A DNA stretch of 64,000 nt from OMSK01 sp902492995. GTDB taxonomy: Bacteria > Bacillota_I > Bacilli_A > RF39 > UBA660. Under the pieces are notes generated by a model that saw only the letters and a list, made by a program, of their open reading frames with translations, did not search any database and was not told the DNA's origin. The position numbers and the translations under genes were made by a program. The stretch lies in contig CABUNR010000003.1 of NCBI GenBank assembly GCA_902492995.1, forward strand, positions 1 to 64,000. The letters are read 5' to 3'. Positions within the stretch are counted from its first letter, which is position 1. Each line of letters opens with the position of its first letter. This document shows positions 25,175 through 35,006 of this stretch, piece by piece.

Positions 25175-25813
25175 ATGAAGAAGTATGTTTTAATTATTGT
25201 TTTTATCTTACTATCTACTGGATGTAAAGATAAATTTTATGAAAATATTAAAGATATTAAAAATCCAAATGATATATTAGTTTTAGTGAATAAAAATAAT
25301 AAATTACCCAATGATTTTATTCCAAATGATTTAGTAAAATTAGATTTAAAATATTCAAATAATGAAAAATATTTAAAAGAAGAAGTAGCAAATGCTTTTT
25401 ATAAACTAAGTTCTGATGCTAAATTAAAAGGCTTTAGAATTATTGCCTCATCTGCTTATAGAAGCTATACTTATCAAGAAGAATTATTTAATTATTATGT
25501 TAGTGAAAAAGGAATGGATTATGCATTAAATTGTAGTGCTAAACCTGGACATTCTGAACATCAAACAGGTCTTGCTGTTGATGTTGAAGGTTCAAATTTT
25601 GATTATGACCTATTTGAAGAATCTAAGGAATTTGATTGGATGAAAAATAATGCTCATAAATATGGTTTTATATTAAGATATCCTAAAGGTAAAGAAAAAA
25701 TTACTGGTTTTAAATATGAACCCTGGCATTATAGATATGTTGGTACTAAAGATGCAAAATATATCTATAAACATAATTTAACCTTAGAAGAATATCTTAG
25801 TATTGCAAAATAA
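25175..25813 (+). CDS. M15 family D,D-carboxypeptidase lipoprotein (VanY-like)
   Basis: The 212-residue protein begins with a lipoprotein signal with lipobox LSTGC (Cys17). The M15B domain spans about 45-210. Zinc and catalytic residues are His129 and Asp136 in SEHQTGLAVD, and Glu182 and His185 in YEPWHYR. It is a paralogue of the membrane-anchored enzyme at 4966, and trims D-Ala from peptidoglycan at the outer face of the membrane. GTGAT precedes the ATG. Confidence 0.88.
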   Translation: MKKYVLIIVFILLSTGCKDKFYENIKDIKNPNDILVLVNKNNKLPNDFIPNDLVKLDLKYSNNEKYLKEEVANAFYKLSSDAKLKGFRIIASSAYRSYTYQEELFNYYVSEKGMDYALNCSAKPGHSEHQTGLAVDVEGSNFDYDLFEESKEFDWMKNNAHKYGFILRYPKGKEKITGFKYEPWHYRYVGTKDAKYIYKHNLTLEEYLSIAK

Positions 25814-25821
25814 AAAAATTA

Positions 25822-25830
25822 TGCTATAAT
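25822..25830 (+). promoter_or_regulatory. extended -10 promoter of the GNAT-like gene
   Basis: TGCTATAAT, identical to the extended -10 before the M15 gene at 4966, lies 16 nt upstream of the ATG. No good -35 is seen. Confidence 0.5.
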
Positions 25831-25846
25831 AAGCTTCGGTGATTTT

Positions 25847-26374
25847 ATGAGAGATATTATTTATACTGATATTCAAACATGTATAAAAAATGGAATTGAT
25901 ATAAAAGATATTTTAAACAATATAAAAGAAATCATGAAAATAGAATATCCTGATTATATTGATTGGTTTAATAATAAAGTTATACCTGGTATATACACTA
26001 ATGAAAGAAATATTATATTAATATATAAAAATAATAATTTAATTGGATTTGTTAATTTAAAGAAAACAAAAAAAGAAAGAAAATTATCAAATCTATATAT
26101 TAAAAGTAAAATTTCATATAATAAATATTTTAATGATTTAATTAATTTATCAATGAATTGGTTAGAAACAGATGAACCAACATTAATAATATCAGAAAAA
26201 GAATTTAATAAATGTGCATATTCTATTTTAAATAATAATTGGAATTCTACTAATATTATTAAAAAGAATGACTCTATTTATTATATTTTCAATGGAAATG
26301 ATGAATTTTATTATATAAAAAAATCACTTACTAAGAAGCGTAAAAAAGACATCTATAAAAAAGAAAATAATTAA
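25847..26374 (+). CDS. GNAT-like acetyltransferase (tentative)
   Basis: The 175-residue protein is Asn/Lys/Ile-rich. The segment YPDYIDWFNNKVIPGI, then NIILIYKNNNLIGFVNLKK and LSNLYIKS, resembles the first half of GNAT folds. The acetyl-CoA loop is not clear. Its last 51 bp overlap the convergent gene at 26324. Confidence 0.45.
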   Translation: MRDIIYTDIQTCIKNGIDIKDILNNIKEIMKIEYPDYIDWFNNKVIPGIYTNERNIILIYKNNNLIGFVNLKKTKKERKLSNLYIKSKISYNKYFNDLINLSMNWLETDEPTLIISEKEFNKCAYSILNNNWNSTNIIKKNDSIYYIFNGNDEFYYIKKSLTKKRKKDIYKKENN

Positions 26375-26815
26375 TACCCATGTTACCTTTTTGGGTATTT
26401 TTTTTGCAATTTTATCGGTTGGTTTTTTTAATAAATAAATTAATATTAATGAGATAACAGACCATAAAAGTCCCATTTCAAGAGAAACATATTTTCCTAT
26501 ATTATATTTATAATCAGTATAATCCCATAAGGTTTTATTAAATAAAAATTTAATTATAATACCACCTATAAATTCTATAAAAGATAATAATAAAAAACCT
26601 GTTAAAAATATACATATAAATTTAAGTATTTTATGCATCTTTAATTTACTAATATACTTATTATACAAATATATTATAAGTACACTTCCAACTCCATATA
26701 TAGGTGTCCAAAAACCATATAAAATACCACCTTCGTATCCTGTAATTAAATGAACAATATATTCTAAAATATATCCAACTATAGAATATATAAAAAAGAT
26801 ATTTATATAATACAT
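26324..26815 (-). CDS. CmpB-type putative ABC-transporter membrane protein
   Basis: The 163-residue protein has four to five membrane helices and the family motif near the start (SIVGYILE, then GGILYGFWTPIYGVGSVLIIY). It belongs to the putative type IV ABC-transporter/CmpB family, whose role is unproven. Its 3' end runs 51 bp into the GNAT-like gene on the other strand and encloses that gene's terminator. Confidence 0.75.
   Translation of the reverse strand: MYYINIFFIYSIVGYILEYIVHLITGYEGGILYGFWTPIYGVGSVLIIYLYNKYISKLKMHKILKFICIFLTGFLLLSFIEFIGGIIIKFLFNKTLWDYTDYKYNIGKYVSLEMGLLWSVISLILIYLLKKPTDKIAKKIPKKVTWVLIIFFFIDVFFTLLSK
26373..26405 (+). terminator. terminator of the GNAT-like gene, inside the opposite gene
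   Basis: AATACCC (26373-26379) and GGGTATT (26393-26399) form a stem followed by eight T. The same bases encode KKIPKKVTWVLI in the minus-strand gene. Confidence 0.8.
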
Positions 26816-26845
26816 ATTATCACCTATTTTTATATTGAATAAAAA

Positions 26846-26870
26846 AAGAAGATTTATTCATCATCTTCTT
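26846..26870 (-). terminator. terminator of rpoE
   Basis: AAGAAGAT (26846-26853) and ATCTTCTT (26863-26870) form the stem. The minus-strand T-run is at 26847-26841. Confidence 0.7.
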
Positions 26871-27261
26871 CATCTTCATCTATTATTGATAAGTCTTCTA
26901 AATCATCTTCTAGATCATCACTATCTATCATTTCATCAATTGTTTCTTCTTCTTCCTCTTCTACTTCTTCTTCTTCAGTTTCTTCTTCATCTTCATCTAT
27001 TACAATTTCAACTGAATGATTATCTCTAATATCCCATTCATTGCTATCTAAAAGAACAAATCTTTTATCAATATTTAATGATGTATAATAATCTCCTATT
27101 TTTGATGCATATTCTGAATTACTGTAATCTAATAATTCACATATTTCTTTAAATAGTGATGGTGTATTCATAGGTTTTTTATTTTCTTTTAATATCATAT
27201 AAGTTAAATCAGTAAGACTCATTAATTCTAGTTCTTCAATTGGCATATCTTTAATTTTCAT
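26854..27261 (-). CDS. rpoE: RNA polymerase delta subunit
   Basis: The 135-residue protein has an N-terminal HARE winged-helix domain (about 1-85) and a very acidic tail of Glu and Asp runs (about 88-135), the hallmark of RpoE. It binds RNA polymerase, reduces non-specific nucleic-acid binding and speeds recycling. It lies 13 bp downstream of argS, the same order as in Bacillus. Confidence 0.9.
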   Translation of the reverse strand: MKIKDMPIEELELMSLTDLTYMILKENKKPMNTPSLFKEICELLDYSNSEYASKIGDYYTSLNIDKRFVLLDSNEWDIRDNHSVEIVIDEDEEETEEEEVEEEEEETIDEMIDSDDLEDDLEDLSIIDEDEEDDE

Positions 27262-27274
27262 AAATTCCTCCTAA

Positions 27275-28957
27275 TTACATTACACTTGGTATATCTATAA
27301 CAAGTATATTTAACATTTCTTTTAATATTCTATTTGATAGATTTAATACATATATCCAATTATTTTTCTTTTCTATATCATCTAAATTATTTATATGATT
27401 ATTTTGATAAAATGAATTAATTATCATACATAAATCATATACATAATCAGCTATAAAACTAGGCATTCTAGTTTTATAAGCATTATCTACTATGCTGTGT
27501 AAATCTAATAATTTTATTCTTAAGTTTCTATCAAATTCATTATATACTATGTTATTTAATGAAGTTATTTCCATATCTTTTACGATTTTATTTATTCTTA
27601 AATAAGTATATAGTACATAAGGTCCTGTCTTACCTACAACTTCACTAAATTTCTTTATATCAAATATATAATCTTTTTCACGATTATTTTGTAAATCAGC
27701 AAATTTAAGTATAGCATTTACTATTTTATCTATATCTTCTTCATTCATACTGCTATTTTCTTCTTTTTTTGATATAAATAATTCTTTCACTTCATTAAAT
27801 AAATCTCTTAATTTTGGTGTTTCACCACTTCTTGTTTTAAATGGTTTTCCATCAGTACCATTTATAGTACCAAATCCTAAATGTTCTAATTTAGCATCTG
27901 TTATTTTAGATTTTAAACTTGCTCTAAATACTTGTTTAAAATGTAAATCTTGTCTTAAATCAGCAACATATAAAATATAATCTGGATTAAAATCTTCTTC
28001 TCTTTCATAAATTGTTGCCATATCTGTTGAACCATATAAATAAGCACCATCGCTTTTTTTAAATATTAGTGGTGGAAGTTCTTTTTTATCATTTTCTTCT
28101 TTTACATCTATTACAGTTGCTCCATCACTAATATATGTAATATCTTTTATTTTTTTCTCTACAAAAGGAAGATATTTTCTAGATGACATTTCACCATACC
28201 AAAGATCAAAATCAATATCTAAATATTTATATATTTCCTTTATATCATTACTAGATAGTTCAAATATTTTATCATAGTATTTTTCTAATTCTTTATCTCC
28301 ATCTTGCATTTGTTTTTCAAGCGTTGCACACATATTTTTAACATCTTTATCTTCTTTACAAAGTTTAGAAATTTCTGGATAAATTGTATTTAAATCGTTT
28401 AGTGTTAAATCTTCAAGTTTTATATTTTTTTGTTTTATTCCATATATTACTTGACCCATTTGAAGTCCAAAATCTCCAAAATGAACATCTGCTATAGTTT
28501 TACATCCTTTGAATTTTAATATTCTTTTTATTGATTCCCCAATAATAGCAGGTCTTAAATGACCAACATGAAGAGGTTTTGCTATATTAGGTCCACCATA
28601 ATCAAGTACATATGTAAGAGTACTATCTTGTTCTACTCCAAATTTATCCATATAATTCATACGTGTTAAGCATTCATTTATCAATATATCACTTATAGTT
28701 ATATTAATAAAACCAGGCGATGCAAATTCTACTTTTTTAAAATAATGTTCAAAATCTTTTCTATCATTTATAGAATTAACTATTTCTTCACCTATTTCTA
28801 CAGGTTTTTTATGATATATACTACTTAATTTAAATATTCCATTAAATTGATAATCACATAAATCTAATCTATTTGATTTTGTAACTACTACATCTACTTC
28901 ATAATTTAATTTATTTAACTCTTCTTTTATTATATCTTCTAATATTTTTAATATCAT
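27275..28957 (-). CDS. argS: arginyl-tRNA synthetase
   Basis: The class I synthetase charges tRNA-Arg. An N-terminal additional domain (about 1-100) is followed by the Rossmann core with the HIGH-like motif KPLHVGHLRP. The KMSKS region is replaced by FKTRSGETPKL, as usual in ArgRS. A C-terminal DALR anticodon-binding domain spans about 440-560. At 560 residues the length is normal. It follows the DUF1934 gene directly (1-bp gap) and precedes rpoE. Confidence 0.95.
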   Translation of the reverse strand: MILKILEDIIKEELNKLNYEVDVVVTKSNRLDLCDYQFNGIFKLSSIYHKKPVEIGEEIVNSINDRKDFEHYFKKVEFASPGFINITISDILINECLTRMNYMDKFGVEQDSTLTYVLDYGGPNIAKPLHVGHLRPAIIGESIKRILKFKGCKTIADVHFGDFGLQMGQVIYGIKQKNIKLEDLTLNDLNTIYPEISKLCKEDKDVKNMCATLEKQMQDGDKELEKYYDKIFELSSNDIKEIYKYLDIDFDLWYGEMSSRKYLPFVEKKIKDITYISDGATVIDVKEENDKKELPPLIFKKSDGAYLYGSTDMATIYEREEDFNPDYILYVADLRQDLHFKQVFRASLKSKITDAKLEHLGFGTINGTDGKPFKTRSGETPKLRDLFNEVKELFISKKEENSSMNEEDIDKIVNAILKFADLQNNREKDYIFDIKKFSEVVGKTGPYVLYTYLRINKIVKDMEITSLNNIVYNEFDRNLRIKLLDLHSIVDNAYKTRMPSFIADYVYDLCMIINSFYQNNHINNLDDIEKKNNWIYVLNLSNRILKEMLNILVIDIPSVM

Positions 28958-28958
28958 A

Positions 28959-29303
28959 TTACCACTCTATTCTGAAATTAAGTTTTTCTTCTTCTATATC
29001 ATAATCTACTTCTAAATAATTATTATCTTTTTTTATTTTATTTGTATATATATTTAAATACATTTCTTTATCATATATTCTATAAATACATTTAGTATTT
29101 TTATTTTCTATAAATTCAAATATAATCTCATTATTTTGATTTTTTCTTTTTAAAGTTATACTATCATTTATTTTCAATGTTACTTTTGTATTTTCATCTA
29201 TATAATTAATTATATTATCTTTTTTTATACCATTTATTTTTTTCTTTATAATATCATTAGTATTTTTATTTCTTAAAATACTTGTTATATATACTTTGGG
29301 CAT
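28959..29303 (-). CDS. DUF1934 beta-barrel protein (YwiB-like)
   Basis: The product is 114 residues starting MPKVYITSILRN. GGAG precedes the ATG at 29303; the longer frame from 29354 overlaps the divergent promoter region. The YwiB/DUF1934 family adopts a small lipocalin-like barrel of unknown role. The order DUF1934-argS-rpoE matches ywiB-argS-rpoE of Bacillus, which supports the call. Confidence 0.75.
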   Translation of the reverse strand: MPKVYITSILRNKNTNDIIKKKINGIKKDNIINYIDENTKVTLKINDSITLKRKNQNNEIIFEFIENKNTKCIYRIYDKEMYLNIYTNKIKKDNNYLEVDYDIEEEKLNFRIEW

Positions 29304-29414
29304 ATTATTTCTCCACTTCTGCATAATTATAATATAGATGATAGATAATTGCAACTATTTTTATTATTTTATGGTTATATTTTTACATATTTTTCTAATA
29401 ATAATTATAGTGAG

Positions 29415-31373
29415 GTGATTAATATTAAGAAATTTCTAAAAAAAGTTTTTAAAATTTTAGTTATATTAGTCATTCTTTTTATATTATTTTACATTGGTCT
29501 TTATATATACGCTAAAATCTCTCCTAAACTCGCTATAAATTCAGCGAATGGTTATTATTTGTATGATAAAGATAAAAATTTATTCACAGGTAATAATGAT
29601 GAATGGATTAATTTAGATAATATATCAGATGATTTAATTAATGCAACACTTTCTATCGAAGATAAAAATTTTTATAAACATATGGGATTTGATTATTTAA
29701 GAATTATGAAAGCTATGGCCACTAATATTGTAAATAAAAAAAATATACAAGGTGCTTCAACTATTACACAACAATATGCAAAAAATTTATTTTTAAATTT
29801 TGATAAAAAATGGTCTAGAAAAATAGAAGAAGCATGGCTTACTATAAGACTTGAAGTTCATTATAGTAAAGATGAAATATTAGAAGGATATTTAAACACT
29901 ATAAATTATGGTGGAGTATATGGTATTGAAAATGCTAGTAAATATTATTTTAATAAATCTAGCAAAGATTTAAATTTAGCAGAAGCATCTATGTTAGCAG
30001 GTATTCCAAAATCTCCTTCTAATTATTCTCCTACCATTAATCCTAAGAAAGCAAAAAAAAGGCAAAAATTAATATTAAATACCATGGTTGATAGAAACTA
30101 TATTACAAAAGATGAAGCTATAAAAGCATATAATACAGATTTAGAATATTTAGGAATTAAAGATGAAAATAATTCATCTACATTGATGTATTATCAAGAT
30201 GCTGTTTTAAATGAACTTAAAAGTATTAAAGAAATTCCATCATCCTTTTTAAAAACTGGTGGTCTTAAAATATATACAAACCTTGATTTAAAAGCTCAAA
30301 ATTTAATTGATTCTACAATTAAAAAAAATATGAATGATACTTCTCTTGAAACAGCTATTGTTGTTATGCATCCTAAAACTGGTGAAATAATAGGTATTGC
30401 TGGTGGTAAAAATTATAATAAAAGTCAGTTTAACCGTGTTACAGATTCTAAAAGACAGGTAGGTTCTACTATGAAACCACTTCTATATTATAGTGCTTTA
30501 GAGAATGGTTTTACATCAACAACAACTTTTACAAGTGAAAAAACAACTTTTACATTTTCTAATAATAAAACTTATAGTCCTAAAAATTATAATGATATTT
30601 ATGCTAATAAGCCAATTACTTTAGCATCTGCAATTTCTTATTCGGATAATATTTTTGCTGTTAAAACTCATTTGTTTTTAGGAGAAGATACTTTAGTTGA
30701 TTTTGCTAAAAGAGTTGGTATCAAATCTAAATTAGATGCAATTCCGTCACTTGCTTTAGGAACGGAAGAAGTAAATATTTTAGAAATGATGGAAGCTTAT
30801 TCTACATTTGCAAGCGAAGGTTACAAAATTAAGCCACATTTTATCAATAAAGTTGAAGATATGAATGGAAATGTTCTTTATAAATATAAAGATAATAAAG
30901 AATTAATTTTAAATAAAAATACTACTTATATATTGAATGAATTATTAGCTAATTGTTATAATAAAAATTTAATTGATTATAATTACCCTACTTGTATGAG
31001 TATTGCACCTAAAATAACTAAAAAATATGCTATTAAAACAGGGACAACTGATACTGATCATTTGATATTTGGTTATAATCCAGATTTACTTATTGGTGGT
31101 TGGATAGGATATGATAATAATAATTATACTAGTGGTAAAGATGGAACTATCTTAAAAAATATGTGGGTAGAAATTATGGAAGGTTATTTAGAAGGAAAGA
31201 ATGAATCTTGGTATCAAAAGCCTAATAATATAGTCGGTGTTTTAGTTAATCCAATTACTGGGGAAATAGCTGATAAAAATACTAAAAATGCTACTATTAT
31301 GTATTATATTAAAGGTACTGAACCTAATGCTAGTGACATTGAAAATACTATTCCTACTATTAAAGAACAATAA
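29415..31373 (+). CDS. class A penicillin-binding protein (glycosyltransferase/transpeptidase)
   Basis: This enzyme polymerises and cross-links peptidoglycan at the outer membrane face. A basic start and one membrane helix (about 10-35) are followed by a GT51 domain with SIEDKNFYKHMGFD (catalytic Glu) and QGASTITQQYAKN. The transpeptidase domain has SxxK in GSTMKP, SYSDN and KTGTT. The start codon is unusual. GAGGTG at 29412-29417 points to ATT at 29424 (ATT AAG AAA), while GTG at 29415 is the only canonical start nearby. Upstream in-frame codons lie in the divergent promoter. I list the GTG as the conservative choice. Confidence 0.9.
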   Translation: MINIKKFLKKVFKILVILVILFILFYIGLYIYAKISPKLAINSANGYYLYDKDKNLFTGNNDEWINLDNISDDLINATLSIEDKNFYKHMGFDYLRIMKAMATNIVNKKNIQGASTITQQYAKNLFLNFDKKWSRKIEEAWLTIRLEVHYSKDEILEGYLNTINYGGVYGIENASKYYFNKSSKDLNLAEASMLAGIPKSPSNYSPTINPKKAKKRQKLILNTMVDRNYITKDEAIKAYNTDLEYLGIKDENNSSTLMYYQDAVLNELKSIKEIPSSFLKTGGLKIYTNLDLKAQNLIDSTIKKNMNDTSLETAIVVMHPKTGEIIGIAGGKNYNKSQFNRVTDSKRQVGSTMKPLLYYSALENGFTSTTTFTSEKTTFTFSNNKTYSPKNYNDIYANKPITLASAISYSDNIFAVKTHLFLGEDTLVDFAKRVGIKSKLDAIPSLALGTEEVNILEMMEAYSTFASEGYKIKPHFINKVEDMNGNVLYKYKDNKELILNKNTTYILNELLANCYNKNLIDYNYPTCMSIAPKITKKYAIKTGTTDTDHLIFGYNPDLLIGGWIGYDNNNYTSGKDGTILKNMWVEIMEGYLEGKNESWYQKPNNIVGVLVNPITGEIADKNTKNATIMYYIKGTEPNASDIENTIPTIKEQ

Positions 31374-31397
31374 AAAAATACTAATTAGTATTTTTTT
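31372..31397. terminator. bidirectional terminator between the PBP gene and clpC
   Basis: A perfect palindrome of AAAATACTAA/TTAGTATTTT lies between the convergent genes, with A and T flanks. Confidence 0.75.
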
Positions 31398-31409
31398 ATT
31401 AGTATTTTT

Positions 31410-33716
31410 TTATTTTACTTTTTCTTTTAATGTTTTTATATCTATATTATAATTATCTTCTAATAATTCATCTATAATTATATTTTCAATATTATTCTTT
31501 ATTATTTTGTCTAATTTTCTAGCGCCATATTCATTATAATTTGATAACTTAATTATTTCATCTATAACATTATTATTTATTTTTATTTTAGCATCTTTAT
31601 ATTTATATTTTAATTTATTTAATTTTTCATTTATTAAATTTTTAATATTTTCTTCATTTAAATAATTAAATTCAATTATATTATCTATTCTATTAATAAA
31701 TGATACATCAAAATATTCTTTTAATTTCGATATAGTATAATTAGTATTTTTATTAAAACCAACGTGTATATCATTAAATCCTATATTAGATGTCATTATA
31801 ATTGTTACATTATCAAATCTTACTTGTTTTCCACAGGAATCTTTTATTTTTCCTTCATCTAAAATTTGATAAAATAAATTTATTATAGCTGGATTTGCTT
31901 TTTCTATTTCATCTAATATTAAAACAGAATATGGTTTATTTCTTATTTCCTCTAAAATATTTTTATTGTCACTATAACCTACATACCCTGGAGGAGAACC
32001 TATTATTTTACTTACACTATGTGATTCAGAATATTCACTCATATCTAGTCTTATAACATTATTCACGCCTACCAAACATTCCCCAAATAATTTTGATAAT
32101 TCTGTTTTCCCAACTCCTGATGGTCCTACAAATAAAAATGAATAACATTTATTTTTATCTTTAAATCCCATTTTTAATTTTTTTGTATTTTTTATAAGTT
32201 CTTTTATTGATTCATCTTGACCAATTATATTATTTTTTAAAGTTTGTTCTATTTTTTTTATTTCTTTTTTATTTTCATTTAATAATTCATAAACAGGTAT
32301 TTTTGTTTTAATATTTATAACTTCTGCTACATCTTTTTTTGTTACTTCTTTTTTCTTTTTGTTATATAATTTTAATTCTATATTATTTATTTCATTTATT
32401 ATTTCATTTTCTTTTTCTTTGTATTTACTTGCTTCTTTAAATTTACTATTTATAATAGATTCTTTTTTCTTTGAATTTATAATTTTATATTCTAACTTTA
32501 ATTCATTATATTTTTTAGCTTCTTTTGTTTCTTTTAAGCTTACTTTAGCGCATACTTCATCTAATACATCTATTGATTTATCTGGTTCATATCTATCATA
32601 TATATATTTATTTGAAAGTTCTATTATTGTATCTATTACTTCATCTTTTATTTCAACCATATGATATTTTTCATATATTTTTTTTATTTTTGTTAAAATT
32701 TCCTTTGTTTTTTCTTTATCAGGAATTTCTATTTCTACACGTTGAAATCTTCTTTCTAGTGCTTTATCTTGTTCTATATATTTTTTATATTCTGATATAG
32801 TTGTTGCTCCTATACATCTTAATTTTCCACGTGCTAGTGCTGGTTTTATAATGTTTGATGCATCTATAGCGCCTTCTGCTCCACCAGCTCCTACTAATGT
32901 ATGTATTTCATCTATAAATAAAATTATATCATCATTTTCTTCTACTTCTTTTATTATTTTGTTCATTCTTTCTTCAAATTCACCACGATATTTTGTGCCT
33001 GCTACTAAACTTGCCATATCTAAGTTTATTATTCTTTTATTTTTTAGGGACATAGGAACATTACCTTCTATTATCATTCTACTTAATTCTTCTACTATAG
33101 CTGTTTTTCCAACTCCAGCTTCACCAATTAAAATAGGATTATTTTTACATCTTCTTGATAATATTTCAAGAATTCTTTTTATTTCTTCTTTTCTTCCAAT
33201 TACAGGATCTAATTCATTATTAAGTGCTTTTTTATTTAAATTTATTCCTATTTCTTCTACTAAGAGTTTTTTATTTTTTTTCCTTTTATTTGTTTTGGTA
33301 ATTGTATTTGAAAATTCTTTATATAAATCATCTATATCTATATTCATTCCAATTAATAACCTTATTGCAACTCCTTCTCCTTCTTCTAAAAGTGAATTAA
33401 ATAACATTTCTATAGTAACGTCACTATTATTTTCTTTACTATCTATAATAGCATTTTCAAATATTCTCTTTAGAAGTGGTGTATATAAAAACCATTCACT
33501 TTCTTTAGTTCCTATTCCTACTATATTTATTAATTCATTTTTAAATTTTTTATAATCTAAATTATATTTTTTTAGGGCATCACTTATACTATTATCATCT
33601 TTTAATATTGCAAGCAATAGATGTTCACTTCCAACATATGGATGCTTTAATTTTTTCATTTCTTGTTTTGCTAAAACAATTATATTTCTTGCTTCTTCAG
33701 TGAAATTACTAAACAT
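31410..33716 (-). CDS. clpC: ATP-dependent Clp protease ATPase subunit ClpC
   Basis: This AAA+ unfoldase feeds substrates to ClpP. A double Clp N-terminal domain (about 1-140) precedes AAA module 1 with GEAGVGKT and the Walker B IILFIDEIHTLVGAG. A middle UVR-like coiled segment (about 385-450) is followed by AAA module 2 with GPSGVGKT and VLILDEIEKA, and a C-terminal D2-small domain. At 768 residues it is somewhat shorter than Bacillus ClpC. The usual partners ctsR-mcsA-mcsB are not beside it, so it is not in the standard stress operon. Confidence 0.92.
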   Translation of the reverse strand: MFSNFTEEARNIIVLAKQEMKKLKHPYVGSEHLLLAILKDDNSISDALKKYNLDYKKFKNELINIVGIGTKESEWFLYTPLLKRIFENAIIDSKENNSDVTIEMLFNSLLEEGEGVAIRLLIGMNIDIDDLYKEFSNTITKTNKRKKNKKLLVEEIGINLNKKALNNELDPVIGRKEEIKRILEILSRRCKNNPILIGEAGVGKTAIVEELSRMIIEGNVPMSLKNKRIINLDMASLVAGTKYRGEFEERMNKIIKEVEENDDIILFIDEIHTLVGAGGAEGAIDASNIIKPALARGKLRCIGATTISEYKKYIEQDKALERRFQRVEIEIPDKEKTKEILTKIKKIYEKYHMVEIKDEVIDTIIELSNKYIYDRYEPDKSIDVLDEVCAKVSLKETKEAKKYNELKLEYKIINSKKKESIINSKFKEASKYKEKENEIINEINNIELKLYNKKKKEVTKKDVAEVINIKTKIPVYELLNENKKEIKKIEQTLKNNIIGQDESIKELIKNTKKLKMGFKDKNKCYSFLFVGPSGVGKTELSKLFGECLVGVNNVIRLDMSEYSESHSVSKIIGSPPGYVGYSDNKNILEEIRNKPYSVLILDEIEKANPAIINLFYQILDEGKIKDSCGKQVRFDNVTIIMTSNIGFNDIHVGFNKNTNYTISKLKEYFDVSFINRIDNIIEFNYLNEENIKNLINEKLNKLKYKYKDAKIKINNNVIDEIIKLSNYNEYGARKLDKIIKNNIENIIIDELLEDNYNIDIKTLKEKVK

Positions 33717-33775
33717 AATATCTTCCTTTCCATTACATTCTATGTATATAATGTTTAAAAAGAAGATTTTTTAAT

Positions 33776-33820
33776 CAACAAAAAAAAAGATTTTTTACTT
33801 TTTTCTAAAATCTTTTAATT
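33776..33820 (-). terminator. terminator of rpoD
   Basis: AAAGATTTT and AAAATCTTT pair around the rpoD stop. A long minus-strand T-run follows. Confidence 0.7.
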
Positions 33821-34949
33821 CATTTGAATATCTTGGTCTTTTTATTTTTCTTAAGGCTTTTGATTCTATCTGTCTTATTCTTTCTCTAGTCAGTCCATAC
33901 ATTTTTCCTATTTCTTCTAATGTATATATTCTACCATCTATAAAACCAAATCTATATTTAATTATTGCTCGTTCTCTTTCTGTTAATTTTTCTAATAGTT
34001 TTTCTACTTTTTCTCTTAATTCATTGTTTATAATTGTATCCGATACTTCCTCTTCTTCTTTTACTATAAAATCCATTACAGTTGTTACTACACCATGTTC
34101 TTCTTCCCCTACTGGTTGATCTAAACTAATAATTTTTCTATCGTAATATTTGCATTTTTTTATTGCATCACGTGATAATTTAGTTAATTTCATTAATTCT
34201 TCTGTTGTTGGATTACAATTATGTATTTTATAAAATTCAGATTGTTTTCTATTTAATAAATTAATTTTTTCTACCATATGCATAGGAATTCTTATTGTTG
34301 CAGATTGATTTCCTAAGATTCTAGTTGCAGATTGTCTAATCCACCATGTTGCATATGTTGAGAATTTATATCCCATTGAAACATCAAATTTTTCAACAGC
34401 TGTTATAAGTCCTATATTTCCTTCTTGAATTAAATCTTGAAATGATACTCCCCTACCAACATAGCGTTTTACAATACTAACTACTAGTCTTAAATTAGAG
34501 TTTATTAATTTTTCTTTTATTTTCTCATCTTTTGTTTTTTGATATTCTTCAAATAAAGTTTTTTCTTCTTCCATAGTTAATAAAGGATAACTACCAGCTT
34601 CTTTTAAATATACTTTAACGTCATCTAAATCTATATCTTTATCATCAATTGTTTTTTCTTCTTCATCTATATTTTCTTCTAATTTGTTATAATCAAGTAC
34701 TACATAATCATTAATTTCTAAATATGAATTAATAATATTTAAAACTTTTTCATCTGTTATATTTTCTATAACATTAGCTTCAATAACTTTATCTTTTTCA
34801 TATTCTTTAAATATTTCATTTAGAATTGTGTTTATTTTTTTACTTTTAATTAATATATTTTTATATTCTTCTTTAGTTAAATCATTTAATGGTAATGTAT
34901 TTAATGTTTCAATTAATATTGATAATTTTTCTTTGTTTAATGGTTTCAT
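33795..34949 (-). CDS. rpoD: primary sigma factor RpoD/SigA
   Basis: The 384-residue protein has region 1.2 (VKVYLKEAGSYPLLT), region 2 (SNLRLVVSIVKRYVGRG, FQDLIQEGNIGL and the -10-recognition helix KFSTYATWWIRQS), region 3, and region 4 with the helix-turn-helix TLEEIGKMYGLTRERIRQIESKALRKI. It directs transcription from the TTGACA/TATAAT promoters seen throughout the window. A divergent N-terminal 100 residues replace region 1.1. It lies between parE and clpC rather than beside dnaG. Confidence 0.93.
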   Translation of the reverse strand: MKPLNKEKLSILIETLNTLPLNDLTKEEYKNILIKSKKINTILNEIFKEYEKDKVIEANVIENITDEKVLNIINSYLEINDYVVLDYNKLEENIDEEEKTIDDKDIDLDDVKVYLKEAGSYPLLTMEEEKTLFEEYQKTKDEKIKEKLINSNLRLVVSIVKRYVGRGVSFQDLIQEGNIGLITAVEKFDVSMGYKFSTYATWWIRQSATRILGNQSATIRIPMHMVEKINLLNRKQSEFYKIHNCNPTTEELMKLTKLSRDAIKKCKYYDRKIISLDQPVGEEEHGVVTTVMDFIVKEEEEVSDTIINNELREKVEKLLEKLTERERAIIKYRFGFIDGRIYTLEEIGKMYGLTRERIRQIESKALRKIKRPRYSNELKDFRKK

Positions 34950-35006
34950 TAGTTTTCGCCCCCTAAATCGCTATATATAATACCATAAAGATTAAAAAAA
35001 TGCAAA

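Noticed and set aside
26835..27029. His/Leu-rich plus-strand ORF
   Set aside because: It is the reverse complement of the acidic tail of rpoE.
32851..33555. 234-codon plus-strand ORF
   Set aside because: It lies wholly opposite clpC, is Ser/Phe/Ile-rich, and has no ribosome site; it is an antisense shadow.
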